64,000 nucleotides of DNA, taken from the NCBI RefSeq assembly GCF_016429015.1, contig NZ_JAELTU010000001.1:1-64000 (forward strand). The letters run 5' to 3'. Position numbers and translations under genes: made by a program. Under the pieces are notes generated by a model. It worked only from the letters and a program-made list of their open reading frames with translations. It was not told the DNA's origin and searched no databases. This DNA is from Rhizobium sp. ASV20. GTDB lineage: Bacteria; Pseudomonadota; Alphaproteobacteria; Rhizobiales; Rhizobiaceae. Each line of letters begins with the position of its first letter. The stretch's first letter is position 1. Positions 42,354-52,144 of this stretch are shown in pieces.

Positions 42354-43175
42354 TCATTTCTTCGGCTGGAACGTGTGTTCCAATGCCGGGAAGGTGCGTG
42401 CCTTCACCTCTTCGGCATAAGCTTCCGCTGCTTTGGAGACCAAGGGTGCCAATTCGGCGAAATGCTTGACGAAGCGCGGTTTGAAGTCGTTGAACAGGCC
42501 GAGCATGTCGTCCGAGACGAGGATCTGTCCGTCACAGGCTGCGGAGGCGCCGATGCCGATCGTGGGAATGGCGACAGCGGCGGTGATTTCGCGGGCGAGC
42601 GGCTCTATCGTGCCTTCAATCACCATTGCGAAAGCGCCCGCTTCGGAGATCGCTTTGGCATCACGGCGAATCCTGTCCGCTTCCTCCTGCGAGCGTCCGA
42701 GAGACCGATAGCCACCGGTCGTGTTGACCTGCTGCGGCATTAGCCCGACATGGCCGAAGACCGGGATGCCGCGAGAGGTGAGAAAGGAAACGGTTTCCGC
42801 CATTTCCTCGCCGCCCTCCAGCTTCACGCCATCGCAGCCCGTTTCCTTCAGGATGCGCGCGGCATTGCGGAAGGCTTGTTCCTTCGACTCCTGATAGGAG
42901 CCGAACGGCAGGTCGACGATGACGCAGGCGTGCCTTGCGCCGCGCATGACAGCCTGGCCATGCGCAATCATCATTTCCATGGTGACGCTGACGGTCGTCT
43001 CCATGCCGTATAGCACCATGCCGAGGGAATCGCCAACTAGAAGGAGATCGCAATGGGGATCGAGGAGGCGCGCGATCGGTGTCGTATAGGCCGTCAGGCT
43101 GACAACGGGGCGCGTGCCCTTCATCGCTTCTATGGCGGCAGGCGTGGTGCGCTTGGTGTGTCCGACGGTGCTCAT
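42354..43175 (-). CDS. panB: 3-methyl-2-oxobutanoate hydroxymethyltransferase
   Basis: First step of pantothenate synthesis: transfers a hydroxymethyl group to alpha-ketoisovalerate, giving ketopantoate. 273 residues as a TIM barrel, with [30 protein letters not shown] (Mg-binding Asp), VKLEGGEEM and GHVGLMPQ motifs, and IGIGAS near the C-terminal end. ATG at 43175 ([12 protein letters not shown]) is one base after the panC stop; a start 45 nt further up would lie inside panC. Pair forms operon panC-panB. Confidence 0.95.
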   Translation of the reverse strand: MSTVGHTKRTTPAAIEAMKGTRPVVSLTAYTTPIARLLDPHCDLLLVGDSLGMVLYGMETTVSVTMEMMIAHGQAVMRGARHACVIVDLPFGSYQESKEQAFRNAARILKETGCDGVKLEGGEEMAETVSFLTSRGIPVFGHVGLMPQQVNTTGGYRSLGRSQEEADRIRRDAKAISEAGAFAMVIEGTIEPLAREITAAVAIPTIGIGASAACDGQILVSDDMLGLFNDFKPRFVKHFAELAPLVSKAAEAYAEEVKARTFPALEHTFQPKK

Positions 43176-43176
43176 T

Positions 43177-44052
43177 TCAGACGGCCCTTTCGTTAGCGGA
43201 CGATTTGCGGCCGATGACACGATTGTCGAGCAGGCGGGTGGTGCCGATGCGCACGAAAAGCGCGACGAGGACAGGATTGCCTTGCAGGTTCGTCAAGAGC
43301 TCCAACGTGTCGGGATGACGAACGGCGGTGACCTCGGCAATCGCCAGGGGTTCGCTCTCGATGAAACTGCGCAGGGCATTCTCGAAAGCTTCCGGATCGT
43401 CCGCACCCAGAGCGTAAAGCCTCTCGGCTTCCGCGAGCGCTTTTGGCACGATGACGGCGGCAGCCCGCTCGTCCTTCGAGAGGTAGACATTGCGCGAGGA
43501 CAGAGCCAGACCATCCGCATCGCGAACGGTTGGTACGGGAACGACACGGACTGGCTGCGCGAGATCCTCGACCATGCGACGGATGATCGCCACCTGCTGA
43601 TAATCCTTTTCGCCGAAATAGGCGCTATCGGGTTGGACGATGTTGAAGAGCTTGGTGACGACGGTTGCTACGCCGGCAAAATGGCCGGGGCGCACCGCGC
43701 CTTCCAGCTCCGAGCCAAGCTTCGGCACATCGACCACTGTTTCCATCGGGCGCGGATACATATCCGCTACTTCGGGCGCAAAGAGGAAGTCGACGCCTGC
43801 CTCGCGCAGCATGGCGCTGTCGCGCTCAAGATCGCGCGGATATTTCGCCAGATCCTCGTTGGCGCCGAATTGCAGGGGATTGACGAAGATCGAGGTGACA
43901 ACGACATCGTTCTCCGCCTTGGCACGGGAAACGAGTTCCATATGGCCAGCGTGCAGATAGCCCATGGTCGGTACCAGACCAATCCGATGGCCGGATTTAC
44001 GATGCTCGGCAAGCCGCTTGCGCAAAGTGGCTATCGTGCTGATGACATCCAT
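43177..44052 (-). CDS. panC: Pantothenate synthetase
   Basis: ATP-dependent condensation of pantoate with beta-alanine. 291 residues with the nucleotidyl-transferase HIGH-type HAGH (34-37) in [40 protein letters not shown] and the [12 protein letters not shown]-binding motif. First gene of panC-panB. No panD or panE nearby. Confidence 0.96.
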   Translation of the reverse strand: MDVISTIATLRKRLAEHRKSGHRIGLVPTMGYLHAGHMELVSRAKAENDVVVTSIFVNPLQFGANEDLAKYPRDLERDSAMLREAGVDFLFAPEVADMYPRPMETVVDVPKLGSELEGAVRPGHFAGVATVVTKLFNIVQPDSAYFGEKDYQQVAIIRRMVEDLAQPVRVVPVPTVRDADGLALSSRNVYLSKDERAAAVIVPKALAEAERLYALGADDPEAFENALRSFIESEPLAIAEVTAVRHPDTLELLTNLQGNPVLVALFVRIGTTRLLDNRVIGRKSSANERAV

Positions 44053-44332
44053 GGTGACCCTCCTCCCAAGCAGTACCGCCTCACACTGCCTGTTTCTGTC
44101 CCTCGAATTCGCGGGGCCTTCTAACGTGTGCAGTGCAAAAAAGCAAATTCTGGGGATGTCAAACCGTCACGGATCGGGTGTTTGCTCTCATTTTCGCGCC
44201 TTGCAGCACTGAATTTTGGAGGAGTTATCGAGACCGCTAGCTGCCATCTGGCGAGAAAATGGTGCACTGCAGGCGCCGCGGAGCGATAGCACGCCTTCGG
44301 TCCGCAGCGACCTATGTCGGTCATCCTCTCCG
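44053..44332. other. Intergenic region upstream of panC
   Basis: About 280 nt holding the panC promoter region on the reverse strand and the tail of the SDR transcript. No gene or RNA recognised; short open frames here lack support. Confidence 0.45.
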
Positions 44333-44364
44333 CATGAAAACGCTCCCCCAATATAGGGGGAGCG
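44333..44364 (-). terminator. Terminator after the SDR gene
   Basis: CGCTCCCCC (44341-44349), 6-nt loop, GGGGGAGCG (44356-44364); on the reverse strand the stem is followed by TTTTC. It lies 30 nt beyond the SDR stop. Confidence 0.85.
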
Positions 44365-44394
44365 GAAGCGAAATAATGCGATGTTTCGGGGATG

Positions 44395-45099
44395 TTACAC
44401 CGAGCGGGTCAAGCCACCGTCGACCTTGAGGTTCTGGCCGGTAATGTAGCCTGCGCCGTCGGAGGCGAGGAAGGCGACGGTGGCGGCGATCTCGGCACTG
44501 GTGCCGTAACGCTGCATCGGCACGCTCTCGCGGCGATCCTCGGTTGCCGGCAGGCTGTCGATCCAGCCGGGCAGGACGTTGTTCATCCGGACATTGTCGG
44601 CGGCATAGGTGTCGGCGAAAATCTTCGTGTAGGAGGCAAGCCCCGCGCGGAAGACTGCCGAGGTCGGAAACATCGGCGAGGGCTCGAACGCCCAGGCGGT
44701 GGAGATGTTGACGATCGCGCCGGACTTCTGCTTCTGCATGATCGGGGCCACGAGGCGTGTCGGACGGATGACATTCATCAGATAGACGTCCAGGCCGGTG
44801 TGCCATTGCTCATCAGTGATCTCCAGGATCTGCGCGCGGGGGCCGTGGCCGGCGCTGTTGACGAGTACATCGATCCGTCCCCATTTCTCCATGGTGATGT
44901 CGACCAGTCGCTTGAGGTCGTCATTTGATTGATTGGAACCCGTGATGCCGATGCCGCCGAGTTCCTGGGCCAGCGCTTCACCTTTTCCGGAGGAAGATAG
45001 GATGGCTACCTTGAAACCATCGGCAGCAAGGCGTCTGGCGCTTTCGGCACCCATACCGCTGCCGCCTGCTGTGATAACGGCCACTTTTTCTATCGACAT
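44395..45099 (-). CDS. SDR-family protein with a degenerate catalytic site
   Basis: 234-residue short-chain dehydrogenase/reductase fold. Cofactor motif VAVITAGGSGMGAESARRLA is present (TAGGSGMG for TGxxxGxG), as is DVLVNSAGHGPRA (NSAG for NNAG). The region that should hold YxxxK reads FPTSAVFRAGLASYTK, so aligned Tyr and Lys appear to be Ser and Arg. The C-terminal VDGG is normal. It may be a non-canonical or non-catalytic SDR. It is divergent from the LysR gene 124 nt away, which probably controls it. Confidence 0.8.
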   Translation of the reverse strand: MSIEKVAVITAGGSGMGAESARRLAADGFKVAILSSSGKGEALAQELGGIGITGSNQSNDDLKRLVDITMEKWGRIDVLVNSAGHGPRAQILEITDEQWHTGLDVYLMNVIRPTRLVAPIMQKQKSGAIVNISTAWAFEPSPMFPTSAVFRAGLASYTKIFADTYAADNVRMNNVLPGWIDSLPATEDRRESVPMQRYGTSAEIAATVAFLASDGAGYITGQNLKVDGGLTRSV

Positions 45100-45223
45100 T
45101 TTAAGCTCCTCTTTCTTCTCGTTCGAATGGAGTTTCTTGCCTCAAACTTACCGATGAAATATCATCTTTCTCGCGCGTGAGCGAAGCAGTTACGCTCTTA
45201 TTTGTCAGTAGAAAAACTATCGC

Positions 45224-46114
45224 ATGGACGGTTCAGTCGGTAAACTTCCTTCTCTCAATGGCCTCAAGGCGTTCGAGGTGTCGGCTCGGCATCATAGCTT
45301 CAGGCTTGCCGCCGAGGAACTTGGGGTCACGCAAGGGGCAGTGGCTCAGCAAGTGCGAGGGTTGGAAGCGGAGCTCGGCATCAAACTGTTCGAGCGGATG
45401 CCGCGAAGCCTCGTTCTGACGGGTGAGGGGCGCGGTTATTTCGCCGATATCAGGCGTGCTTTCGAGATCATCGCACAGGCGACTGGCGATCTCAGGCCGC
45501 AGCCCGTCAGGCTTACCATCAGCACCACGCCGACATTCGCCTCGAAATGGCTGATCCCGCGCCTGCCGGATTTTACGGCACGTCATCCGGATCTCGACCT
45601 CCATATTCTCGCGACGGAGCGCATGTCCGGCTTTCAGGCCGATGGCGTGGACCTTGCCGTGCGCTATGGCAGGCCACCTTTCGGGCCGGGATTGGCGACA
45701 GAGCTGCTCTTCGAGCAGGAGATCATTGCCGTTTGCAGCCCGGTGCTGCTGTTTGAGCGAAAGCCGCCGACGACCTCGGAGGAGCTTGCAGGTTACGTGC
45801 TTCTCCATGATGCCCATAATTCCTGGCCGGAATTCATCGACAGGCATTTCGGAGGCGCGGCGCAGGCGCCTTACAAGGGGATCAGTTTCAACCAGACCTC
45901 ACACGCCATCGAAGCTGCCATTGCCGGGCAGGGGATCGTGCTCGCCAATCGGGATTTCGTTGCGCGAGATTTGGCTGAGGGCCGACTGATGCAGATCGTC
46001 GAGGGATCGCTGAGCGGCCCTTCCGATTTCTACCTCGTGTGGCCGCGTTATCGGAAATCGGCAGCCCTGGAAACGGTCATTGCCTGGCTGAGCGAAGAGG
46101 CGAGACGGAGATGA
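45224..46114 (+). CDS. LysR-family transcriptional regulator (GcvA-like)
   Basis: 296 residues: N-terminal winged HTH (LNGLKAFEVSARHHSFRLAA then LGVTQGAVAQQVRGLE, about 10-55) and a C-terminal periplasmic-binding-like sensor domain (LTISTTPTFASKWLIPRLPDF onward). The pattern resembles GcvA-type regulators. Divergent from the SDR gene, the classic arrangement for a LysR and its target; inducer unknown. The start ATG lies just after a weak ribosome site. Confidence 0.9.
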   Translation: MDGSVGKLPSLNGLKAFEVSARHHSFRLAAEELGVTQGAVAQQVRGLEAELGIKLFERMPRSLVLTGEGRGYFADIRRAFEIIAQATGDLRPQPVRLTISTTPTFASKWLIPRLPDFTARHPDLDLHILATERMSGFQADGVDLAVRYGRPPFGPGLATELLFEQEIIAVCSPVLLFERKPPTTSEELAGYVLLHDAHNSWPEFIDRHFGGAAQAPYKGISFNQTSHAIEAAIAGQGIVLANRDFVARDLAEGRLMQIVEGSLSGPSDFYLVWPRYRKSAALETVIAWLSEEARRR

Positions 46115-46123
46115 AGGCAGCGG

Positions 46124-47641
46124 GTGCTGAGGTTGCCAGCGCTGCCTTCCCGATCACTCTCGGCCGATGCAACGATCGCCCGGCTGCGGATTCTTCCGTT
46201 CCGGATTAGCGCTTTTCTCAATCTTTTGCTGTTAGCTGACCGCATGGCAAAGATCGTGGCATTAGCGGCATATTTCTATCAGGCGGCCGTGGCATTCGGG
46301 CTGCTGATCGCAATAGCACATTTGCTTGCGCCGGCGGATTACGCGGCCTATTCGCTCTTCATCACCATCAGCCAGTTTGCGGCTATCTTCTGCTTCGAAT
46401 GGATCCGCCATGCCTGCAGCCGCTTCTATCCAGGCTCGACGCCTGGCAGCGAAGCGCTCGAGCGAAAGGCGCTGACCGTCGAGTTTGCCGTATGCGCGGT
46501 GATCTGCCTAGCCGCCGCATCCGCATCGATTTTCTTTTCGGTTTCCCGCGAGATTGCGATTCTCGGTGCTCTTGTTGCGGTCTTGCAGGGCGGAAGCGAT
46601 CTTCATCTCACCATGCTGCGCTTTCGCCAGGAGTTTCGCGCCTTTTCGCGACTGCAGGGATCGCGCGCCACCATTCTTGCTATCGGTACACTCGCGGGGG
46701 CAATTGTTACTCCAAACTTCACCTGCACGATCATAGGGCTGCTTGCCGGCTATGTTGCTTACGGCTCTTGGGCCATCTTTCTGACCCGCGACAGTCTTCG
46801 CGAAGCAGCGCGCCTTGAGCCACCGCTGATCCGCAAGCACTTTGTTTATGGCAGCGTTGCTGCCAGCGCCTCGGTGCTCGGTATGCTCGCGCCATTGGGC
46901 TTGAAGTCGATCCTGACCGCAGCATTGGGGGCGGGAGGGGCTGCAGGCGCATTGCTGGCGCTCGATCTGCTGCAGCGGCCGTTCGTACTGATCGTTTCGG
47001 CACTGCAGGCCATCCAATATCCGGATGTGGTCGCCTCCCATGATCGCGATGGGGTAACCCCCGCGTTCAGGAAACAGCTTGGAGATTACTATTCGCTGCT
47101 GACCGGCCTTACATTGATGACGGCGGCCGGCATTTTCGCCTTGTTGCAGCCCGTTGCGCAACTGGCCATTTCAGCGGGCTTGCGTGACGGATTTCTTGCA
47201 GGCGCGCCTTTTGTCATCGGCCTTTCCGTGTGTCGCGCGCTGACATTGAACATGTCGCCGACGCCTGCTCACCTTCAGCGCCGATTGACGGCGATTTTCC
47301 TGTTGGCGCTGATCGATTGCGTGCTGCTGAACGCCGGGGCGCTCGTCGGCGGCTATTTCGGGGCATTCGAAGATGGCGCCCTTATGTGCGGCGGCATGAT
47401 CGGCGCGCTGGTGGCAATGGCAATCGGGGTGAGAGTGCTCACCCTACTGCCCTTCAGTTTCAACTGGCGACCAGTCATTTTCTCCGCTATCGGTCTCGCA
47501 GTGCCGGTGCTTGCGACGGCCGGCTTCACCTATTCGCTCTGGATATCGGTGACGATCGGCGTCGTCGGCGGCGCTCTGTTCTGTCTGCTCGGCCTTCACT
47601 GCTATTTCGTCACCATGTTTAGGCCGCAGGCCCGAACCTAG
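46124..47641 (+). CDS. Polysaccharide flippase-like membrane protein (MOP superfamily)
   Basis: Up to 505 residues with about 12 hydrophobic segments, resembling Wzx-type lipid-linked oligosaccharide flippases: VALAAYFYQAAVAFGLLIAI, then LLAPADYAAYSLFITISQ, the typical first two helices. The start is uncertain: GTG at 46124 (9 nt after the LysR stop) or ATG at 46244, which would begin right before helix 1. Convergent with a glycosyltransferase gene, suggesting a role in surface polysaccharide export. No polymerase or other assembly genes nearby. Confidence 0.7.
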   Translation: MLRLPALPSRSLSADATIARLRILPFRISAFLNLLLLADRMAKIVALAAYFYQAAVAFGLLIAIAHLLAPADYAAYSLFITISQFAAIFCFEWIRHACSRFYPGSTPGSEALERKALTVEFAVCAVICLAAASASIFFSVSREIAILGALVAVLQGGSDLHLTMLRFRQEFRAFSRLQGSRATILAIGTLAGAIVTPNFTCTIIGLLAGYVAYGSWAIFLTRDSLREAARLEPPLIRKHFVYGSVAASASVLGMLAPLGLKSILTAALGAGGAAGALLALDLLQRPFVLIVSALQAIQYPDVVASHDRDGVTPAFRKQLGDYYSLLTGLTLMTAAGIFALLQPVAQLAISAGLRDGFLAGAPFVIGLSVCRALTLNMSPTPAHLQRRLTAIFLLALIDCVLLNAGALVGGYFGAFEDGALMCGGMIGALVAMAIGVRVLTLLPFSFNWRPVIFSAIGLAVPVLATAGFTYSLWISVTIGVVGGALFCLLGLHCYFVTMFRPQART

Positions 47642-47646
47642 ATCCG

Positions 47647-48753
47647 TCAGAGTGCCGCTAGCATGGACAGTACGCGTTCCGCGCTGCCGTTCCAGGAAAA
47701 GCGCGCGACGTTCTCATGACCACGCCGGCGCAGATCCTCACGCAAGGCGCCATCTGCAGCAATCCTCTGCATGGCGGCGACAAGCTCGCTCTGCCGGGTG
47801 GGATCGAAGTAGAGCGCCGCGTCGCCCGAGGCTTCGCGGACCGCGGGGATATCGGCCGCGAGAACCGGGCAGCCCTGCGTCATGGCTTCCAGCGGCGGGA
47901 TTCCGAAGCCCTCATAGAGGCTTGGGAAGACAAAGGCGGTGGCGTGCCGTTCCAGGGCGGCGATCTCGGCATCTGTCAGGCGGCCGGGAAAGAGCAGCCT
48001 GCCATTGGATTGCGGACCTTCCGATTTGAATACGGTTGGTGCGGTGCCGCCGACGACCACGAGCTTTTGATTTTGGTCGCCGAGCGCCTCGAAAGCTCTA
48101 ATGGCGAAATCGAGATTCTTGTTCGGCTTCATCGTACCAACAAGAAGGAAGAAGCCATTGGTTTGCAATCCGAGCTGCTGGATGATGGCTTGATCGGGTT
48201 CAATGGCGGCAAAATGATCGACGGCGTTGTAGACGATATCGATGTCGCCGGCGGGGACCCGGAAAACGGAGGCAAGTTCGTCGCGCGAAAACTCCGAGAC
48301 CGTGCCGATCTTGGCGGTGCGGGTGAGCACCGTGCCCAGCGCGCCATGCAGCAAACGGTAACTGCGCTTGAAGGATTGCGGATGCCGGAAGATGGTCACG
48401 TCATGGATGACCACCATTTGGCGGCGATGCAGCAGAGGGCCGCTACCGCCGAAACCGATCAGCCGGCTACCGCGCGAGCGCGAAAGCAGCGATGTCTGCT
48501 CCCAGATATGGCCAGGTCCGGAGCCGAAGGAGTCGACTTCTATGGCTGAAAGACCGAGGTCGACGCGCGTATTGCGGGGCACGGCCAGGCGCCATTTTGC
48601 GCCCTTCAATACAGGCGGGACGGCACCTGCCGCGATCTTTCGATCGAGCGCCAGCGTCAATTCGCGTGCAAAGCGCTGCACGCCGGATAATGGCTGGCCA
48701 AGAAAACGCCCGTTGATGATAATCGATTGCACGCGAAAGCCCCGGTATTTCAT
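47647..48753 (-). CDS. Glycosyltransferase family 4 (GT-B)
   Basis: 368-residue retaining glycosyltransferase. The C-terminal domain shows FFLLVGTMKPNKNLDFAIRA and the catalytic EX7E motif in FPSLYEGFGIPPLEAMTQGCPV. The N-terminal acceptor domain includes NGRFLGQPLSGVQRFARELT, common in mannosyl/rhamnosyl-type enzymes of exopolysaccharide and LPS pathways. Convergent with the flippase-like gene (5 nt between stops). Acceptor and donor unknown. Confidence 0.87.
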   Translation of the reverse strand: MKYRGFRVQSIIINGRFLGQPLSGVQRFARELTLALDRKIAAGAVPPVLKGAKWRLAVPRNTRVDLGLSAIEVDSFGSGPGHIWEQTSLLSRSRGSRLIGFGGSGPLLHRRQMVVIHDVTIFRHPQSFKRSYRLLHGALGTVLTRTAKIGTVSEFSRDELASVFRVPAGDIDIVYNAVDHFAAIEPDQAIIQQLGLQTNGFFLLVGTMKPNKNLDFAIRAFEALGDQNQKLVVVGGTAPTVFKSEGPQSNGRLLFPGRLTDAEIAALERHATAFVFPSLYEGFGIPPLEAMTQGCPVLAADIPAVREASGDAALYFDPTRQSELVAAMQRIAADGALREDLRRRGHENVARFSWNGSAERVLSMLAAL

Positions 48754-48812
48754 TGATCGGGAGCAGTCTGCATCATTTTGCTTATAGAAGGTTTAGCTCC
48801 GCGTGCCTGATT

Positions 48813-49436
48813 TTAGGCAAGAGCGTCCCTGCTATCGATCGTGACGATGCCACGCGTCCGCATTTCCTCGATCGCAGCCTTGACGCCGGCCGGATCGATG
48901 CCGCGGCTTGCATCCTCGATGAAGCGGACCGTGACGCCCGGAAGCATCTCGACTGCATCGATTGCTGAAAACTTGACGCAGTAGTCGGTTGCGAGCCCGC
49001 AAAGGTCGAGCTCGCTGATGCCCTTACCGCGCAGATAGGCGGCCAGGCCCGTGAGCGCTGCCTGATCGTTGTCGCGGAAGGCCGAATAGCTGTCGACTGC
49101 CGGATTCTGACCCTTCTGCTGAATGAAATCGACGGCATCGAGGTGGAGACCGGGATGGAAGCGGGCGTCTTCGGTATTCTGGACGCAGTGATCGGGCCAC
49201 ATCATCTGCGGCTTGCCGGAGAGCGTACCCATTTCGAAAACTTTCTTGCCGGGATGGGCAGATGCGAAGCTGCCATGGCCGGCCGGATGCCAGTCCTGCG
49301 ATGCGACGATAAGGTCATATTTGCCGCTGTCGATCAGCCTGTTAGCAACTTGCACCACCTGATCGCCTTCGGGGACGGGCAGATTGCCACCTGGGCAGAA
49401 GCCGTTCTGGATGTCGATGAGCAGCAGTGCTTTCAT
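48813..49436 (-). CDS. pncA: Nicotinamidase / pyrazinamidase
   Basis: Hydrolyses nicotinamide to nicotinate in NAD salvage. 207 residues, isochorismatase-like fold. The catalytic triad is visible as Asp8 (LLIDIQNGF), Lys108 (IQQKGQNP) and Cys153 (LATDYCV); metal ligands are likely Asp48 and His50 (SQDWHP) and His83 (WPDHC). The frame is open well upstream, but family similarity begins at the ATG ending at 49436. Confidence 0.94.
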   Translation of the reverse strand: MKALLLIDIQNGFCPGGNLPVPEGDQVVQVANRLIDSGKYDLIVASQDWHPAGHGSFASAHPGKKVFEMGTLSGKPQMMWPDHCVQNTEDARFHPGLHLDAVDFIQQKGQNPAVDSYSAFRDNDQAALTGLAAYLRGKGISELDLCGLATDYCVKFSAIDAVEMLPGVTVRFIEDASRGIDPAGVKAAIEEMRTRGIVTIDSRDALA

Positions 49437-49500
49437 GAGGCCTGTCCTTCCGTCTTGTTGCACCATACGATGCCAAGCGGCGCGGTTCGGATCAAGTCCT

Positions 49501-49532
49501 CCGTGCCTCGCCGCCGACGCGGCGAGGCACGG
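49501..49532. repeat. Perfect 14-bp hairpin between pncA and the sugar permease
   Basis: CCGTGCCTCGCCGC (49501-49514), loop CGAC, GCGGCGAGGCACGG (49519-49532). It lies 15 nt past the permease stop on the reverse strand. Neither side has a T run, so a standard intrinsic terminator is not supported, although a stem this strong could still help end or stabilise the permease transcript. Confidence 0.6.
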
Positions 49533-49546
49533 AGATTGGCAAGGCC

Positions 49547-50830
49547 TTATGCAGGCTTGTGGCCCTTCAGGCCATAGAAGGCGATATAGACGTAGCAGAT
49601 AATCGGCATCAGGAAGGCGAGGTGGATGCCAATGGTATCGGCAAGGCCGCCCTGGATAACGGGCAGAACGGCGCCGCCGACGATGGCGAGGCATAGAATG
49701 CCGGATCCCTGGCTCGTATATTTGCCAAGTCCATGCAGCGCCAGACTGAAGATCGTCGGGAACATGATGGAGTTGAAGAGGCCGATCGCCAGCACCGACC
49801 ACATGGCGACGTGACCCGTGGTGAGCACGGTTACCACCAGCAGGATGATGACGATAGCAGCGTTGAAAGCAAGTGCCTTGCCATCGTCGATCTGGCGCAT
49901 GATCACAGAGCCGACGAAGCGGCCGATCATCGCACCGCCCCAGAAATAGGAGACGTAATGGGCGGCATCAGCCTCGGAGAGATGAGCGATATCGGGTTGG
50001 CTGAGGAAATTGACGAGGAAGCTACCGACGCTGACTTCGGCACCCACATAGAGGAAGATGCCGACCGCACCGAGCACGAGATGGCGATACTGCCAGGCTG
50101 AGCCGCCGCCACGCATCGGTTCGACGGTTTCCTCGTCTTCGACTTGGGGCAGTTGCAGCGCCGCAAAGACGGCGGCGAGTACCAGAAACGCTACGGCAAG
50201 CAGCAGATAAGGGAATTTTACGGCGCCGGCTTCGGCAAGCCGCATGGCGTCGATCTGCTCCGGCGTTGCATTGGCTGCGGCCACCGTCGCTGCGGAGAGG
50301 ATCAATATTGCGCCGAAATAGGGCGCAATCGTTGTGCCGAGCGAATTGAAGGCCTGCGTGAGGTTCAGTCGGCTGGCGGCGGTATCAGGAGGTCCCAAGA
50401 CGGTGACATATGGATTGGCGGCGACCTGCAGGATCGTGATGCCGGTGGCGAGCACGAAGAGCGCGCCCAGGAAGAGCGCATAGACACGATAGCTGGCGGC
50501 TGGAATGAACAGCGCGCAGCCGACTGCCGCGATAGCGAGGCCGACAACGATGCCCCATTTGTAGGTGATGCGCTTTACCAGCGCGCCGGCCGGCAGCGAT
50601 ACGATGAAATATGCGCCGAAAAAGCAGAGCTGTATGAGCATCGCTTGAGTGTAGTTGAGCTGAAATACACTCTTTAGGTGCGGCACCAGAATGTCGTTCA
50701 GGCAGGTGATGAAGCCCCACATGAAAAAGAGTGAGGTGAGTGCGATAAGCGCGAATTGATAATTGCCCTGGCCTTGATGTGCGGATGCACGGGCGCTGGT
50801 GGTCGCAGAGCTTGTTACTGGTCCAGCCAC
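49547..50830 (-). CDS. gluP: Sugar MFS permease, FHS family (GluP/FucP-like)
   Basis: Inner-membrane fucose/glucose/galactose:H+ symporter type, 427 residues with about 12 helices. Family motifs include [19 protein letters not shown] in helix 1, [20 protein letters not shown] after helix 4 (conserved NPY), and [20 protein letters not shown] in the second half. Substrate probably glucose/galactose by similarity to GluP; not proven. Single gene upstream of pncA on the same strand, 110 nt apart. Confidence 0.88.
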   Translation of the reverse strand: MAGPVTSSATTSARASAHQGQGNYQFALIALTSLFFMWGFITCLNDILVPHLKSVFQLNYTQAMLIQLCFFGAYFIVSLPAGALVKRITYKWGIVVGLAIAAVGCALFIPAASYRVYALFLGALFVLATGITILQVAANPYVTVLGPPDTAASRLNLTQAFNSLGTTIAPYFGAILILSAATVAAANATPEQIDAMRLAEAGAVKFPYLLLAVAFLVLAAVFAALQLPQVEDEETVEPMRGGGSAWQYRHLVLGAVGIFLYVGAEVSVGSFLVNFLSQPDIAHLSEADAAHYVSYFWGGAMIGRFVGSVIMRQIDDGKALAFNAAIVIILLVVTVLTTGHVAMWSVLAIGLFNSIMFPTIFSLALHGLGKYTSQGSGILCLAIVGGAVLPVIQGGLADTIGIHLAFLMPIICYVYIAFYGLKGHKPA

Positions 50831-51290
50831 TTTTTTATCCTCGGTTCTTGTTTTCGTCAGACGTCGATGTTCGAGCTGGAATAGGTCGAAATACGAGCTG
50901 GCAGCGGCTTGCCGAGGTGCCGCGGGAGGCGTGGAACCCCGAAGCCACTAAGGTCGATATAATCGATTAGGCTGACATTGGTAGCATGCTAGTGATGCGG
51001 ATTTTGCAGGGCAGCAATGTAATGAGCGGGATACCCCGGCTTCGTGAAGCAGGATCTCGTCGGACAGGTCGTTCATTCTCTCCGGCAGGGCCTTCTGCGT
51101 CGTCCGGCGGCGCAACAGGGGGCGAATTCTGGCCGTTTTTCGACCCTGTCGCGATGCTCGAAAGTATAACGCATCCCGCGGATTTTGAAGAGCCAATTCG
51201 AACCTGCCTTGCGCCGGCGCGCGGAGAGCAGATCCGCGCCCCGGCGTGTTCGGCGAAATTGTTGACGACGCCGGCGCCGAGTTTGAAGGT
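50831..51290. other. Intergenic region upstream of the sugar permease
   Basis: 460 nt between the permease start and the stop of the reverse-strand SDR gene. It should hold the permease promoter. Several short frames exist on both strands but none has a convincing start or family match. It may include a decayed gene fragment, which cannot be confirmed by reading alone. Confidence 0.4.
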
Positions 51291-52046
51291 CTAGTTTTGG
51301 GCAGATAGCGCGAGCGCATCGGCGCCGGCGGCCAGGCGGGGCGGGCAGGATGGATCCGTCGCAGCGCGCCAGACGGCTTCCGCGACATCGGTCGCCCGGG
51401 TGACCCCGGTCGAGGGTTGCTGCGCCCAACTTGCGAAAACGCCTTGGACCAGTTCGGCATAAGCCTCGGGGAAACCTCCAGCACTTTTGATACGCGATTG
51501 TGCGGTTTCGCCGAAACGCGTATCGGGCGCGCGCCCCGGCAATATGGTTCTCACGCGGATGTTGAAGGGCTCCAGTTCGAGCGCCAGCACCTCGGCGAAG
51601 GCATTTACCGCCGCCTTGCTGGCGGTATAGACCGAGAGCAGATGCAGCGGCTTCAATGTTACGCTGGATGTGACGTTGACGATCACACCTTGCCTGCGTT
51701 GCCGAAACTGCGGCAGCACCGCTTGCGTCATCGCCATCGTGCCGATCGTGTTCGTTTCGAAAATATTGCGTGCCATCTCCATCGAAGTGCCTTCCAGTGC
51801 ATTGAGCCAACCGATCCCGGCATTGTTGACCAGCACGTCGATTGGCCCGGCGGCCTCGATGAGATTGGCGATGCTGCCGGCGTCGATGACATCGAGTGGG
51901 AGAACGCGCAAATGTTCCGAGCGGGGGAGTATCTCCTCGTTCGGCGTGCGCATCGTCGCGACGACGTTCCAGTTGCGATCATGGAAGTATTTGGCGGTTT
52001 CCAATCCGAATCCGGATGAGCAGCCAGTAATCAGCACGGTTTTCAT
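51291..52046 (-). CDS. Short-chain dehydrogenase/reductase
   Basis: 251-residue classical SDR with cofactor motif TGCSSGFG (residues 7-14), NNAG at about 74-77, catalytic Ser in NVTSSVTL and intact YTASK. Resembles the SDR group acting on small ketones/aldehydes, but the substrate is unknown. It is divergent from the AraC-family gene with 98 nt between starts and is the likely target of that regulator. Confidence 0.88.
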   Translation of the reverse strand: MKTVLITGCSSGFGLETAKYFHDRNWNVVATMRTPNEEILPRSEHLRVLPLDVIDAGSIANLIEAAGPIDVLVNNAGIGWLNALEGTSMEMARNIFETNTIGTMAMTQAVLPQFRQRRQGVIVNVTSSVTLKPLHLLSVYTASKAAVNAFAEVLALELEPFNIRVRTILPGRAPDTRFGETAQSRIKSAGGFPEAYAELVQGVFASWAQQPSTGVTRATDVAEAVWRAATDPSCPPRLAAGADALALSAQN

Positions 52047-52144
52047 ATCGGCTCCTTCATAAGCGTTGCGGATGCCACACTAGACCGCGATGACCGGACT
52101 TTGTATGATTGAAAGTCCATATAAATTTAGCAGGAGTCCTGATT

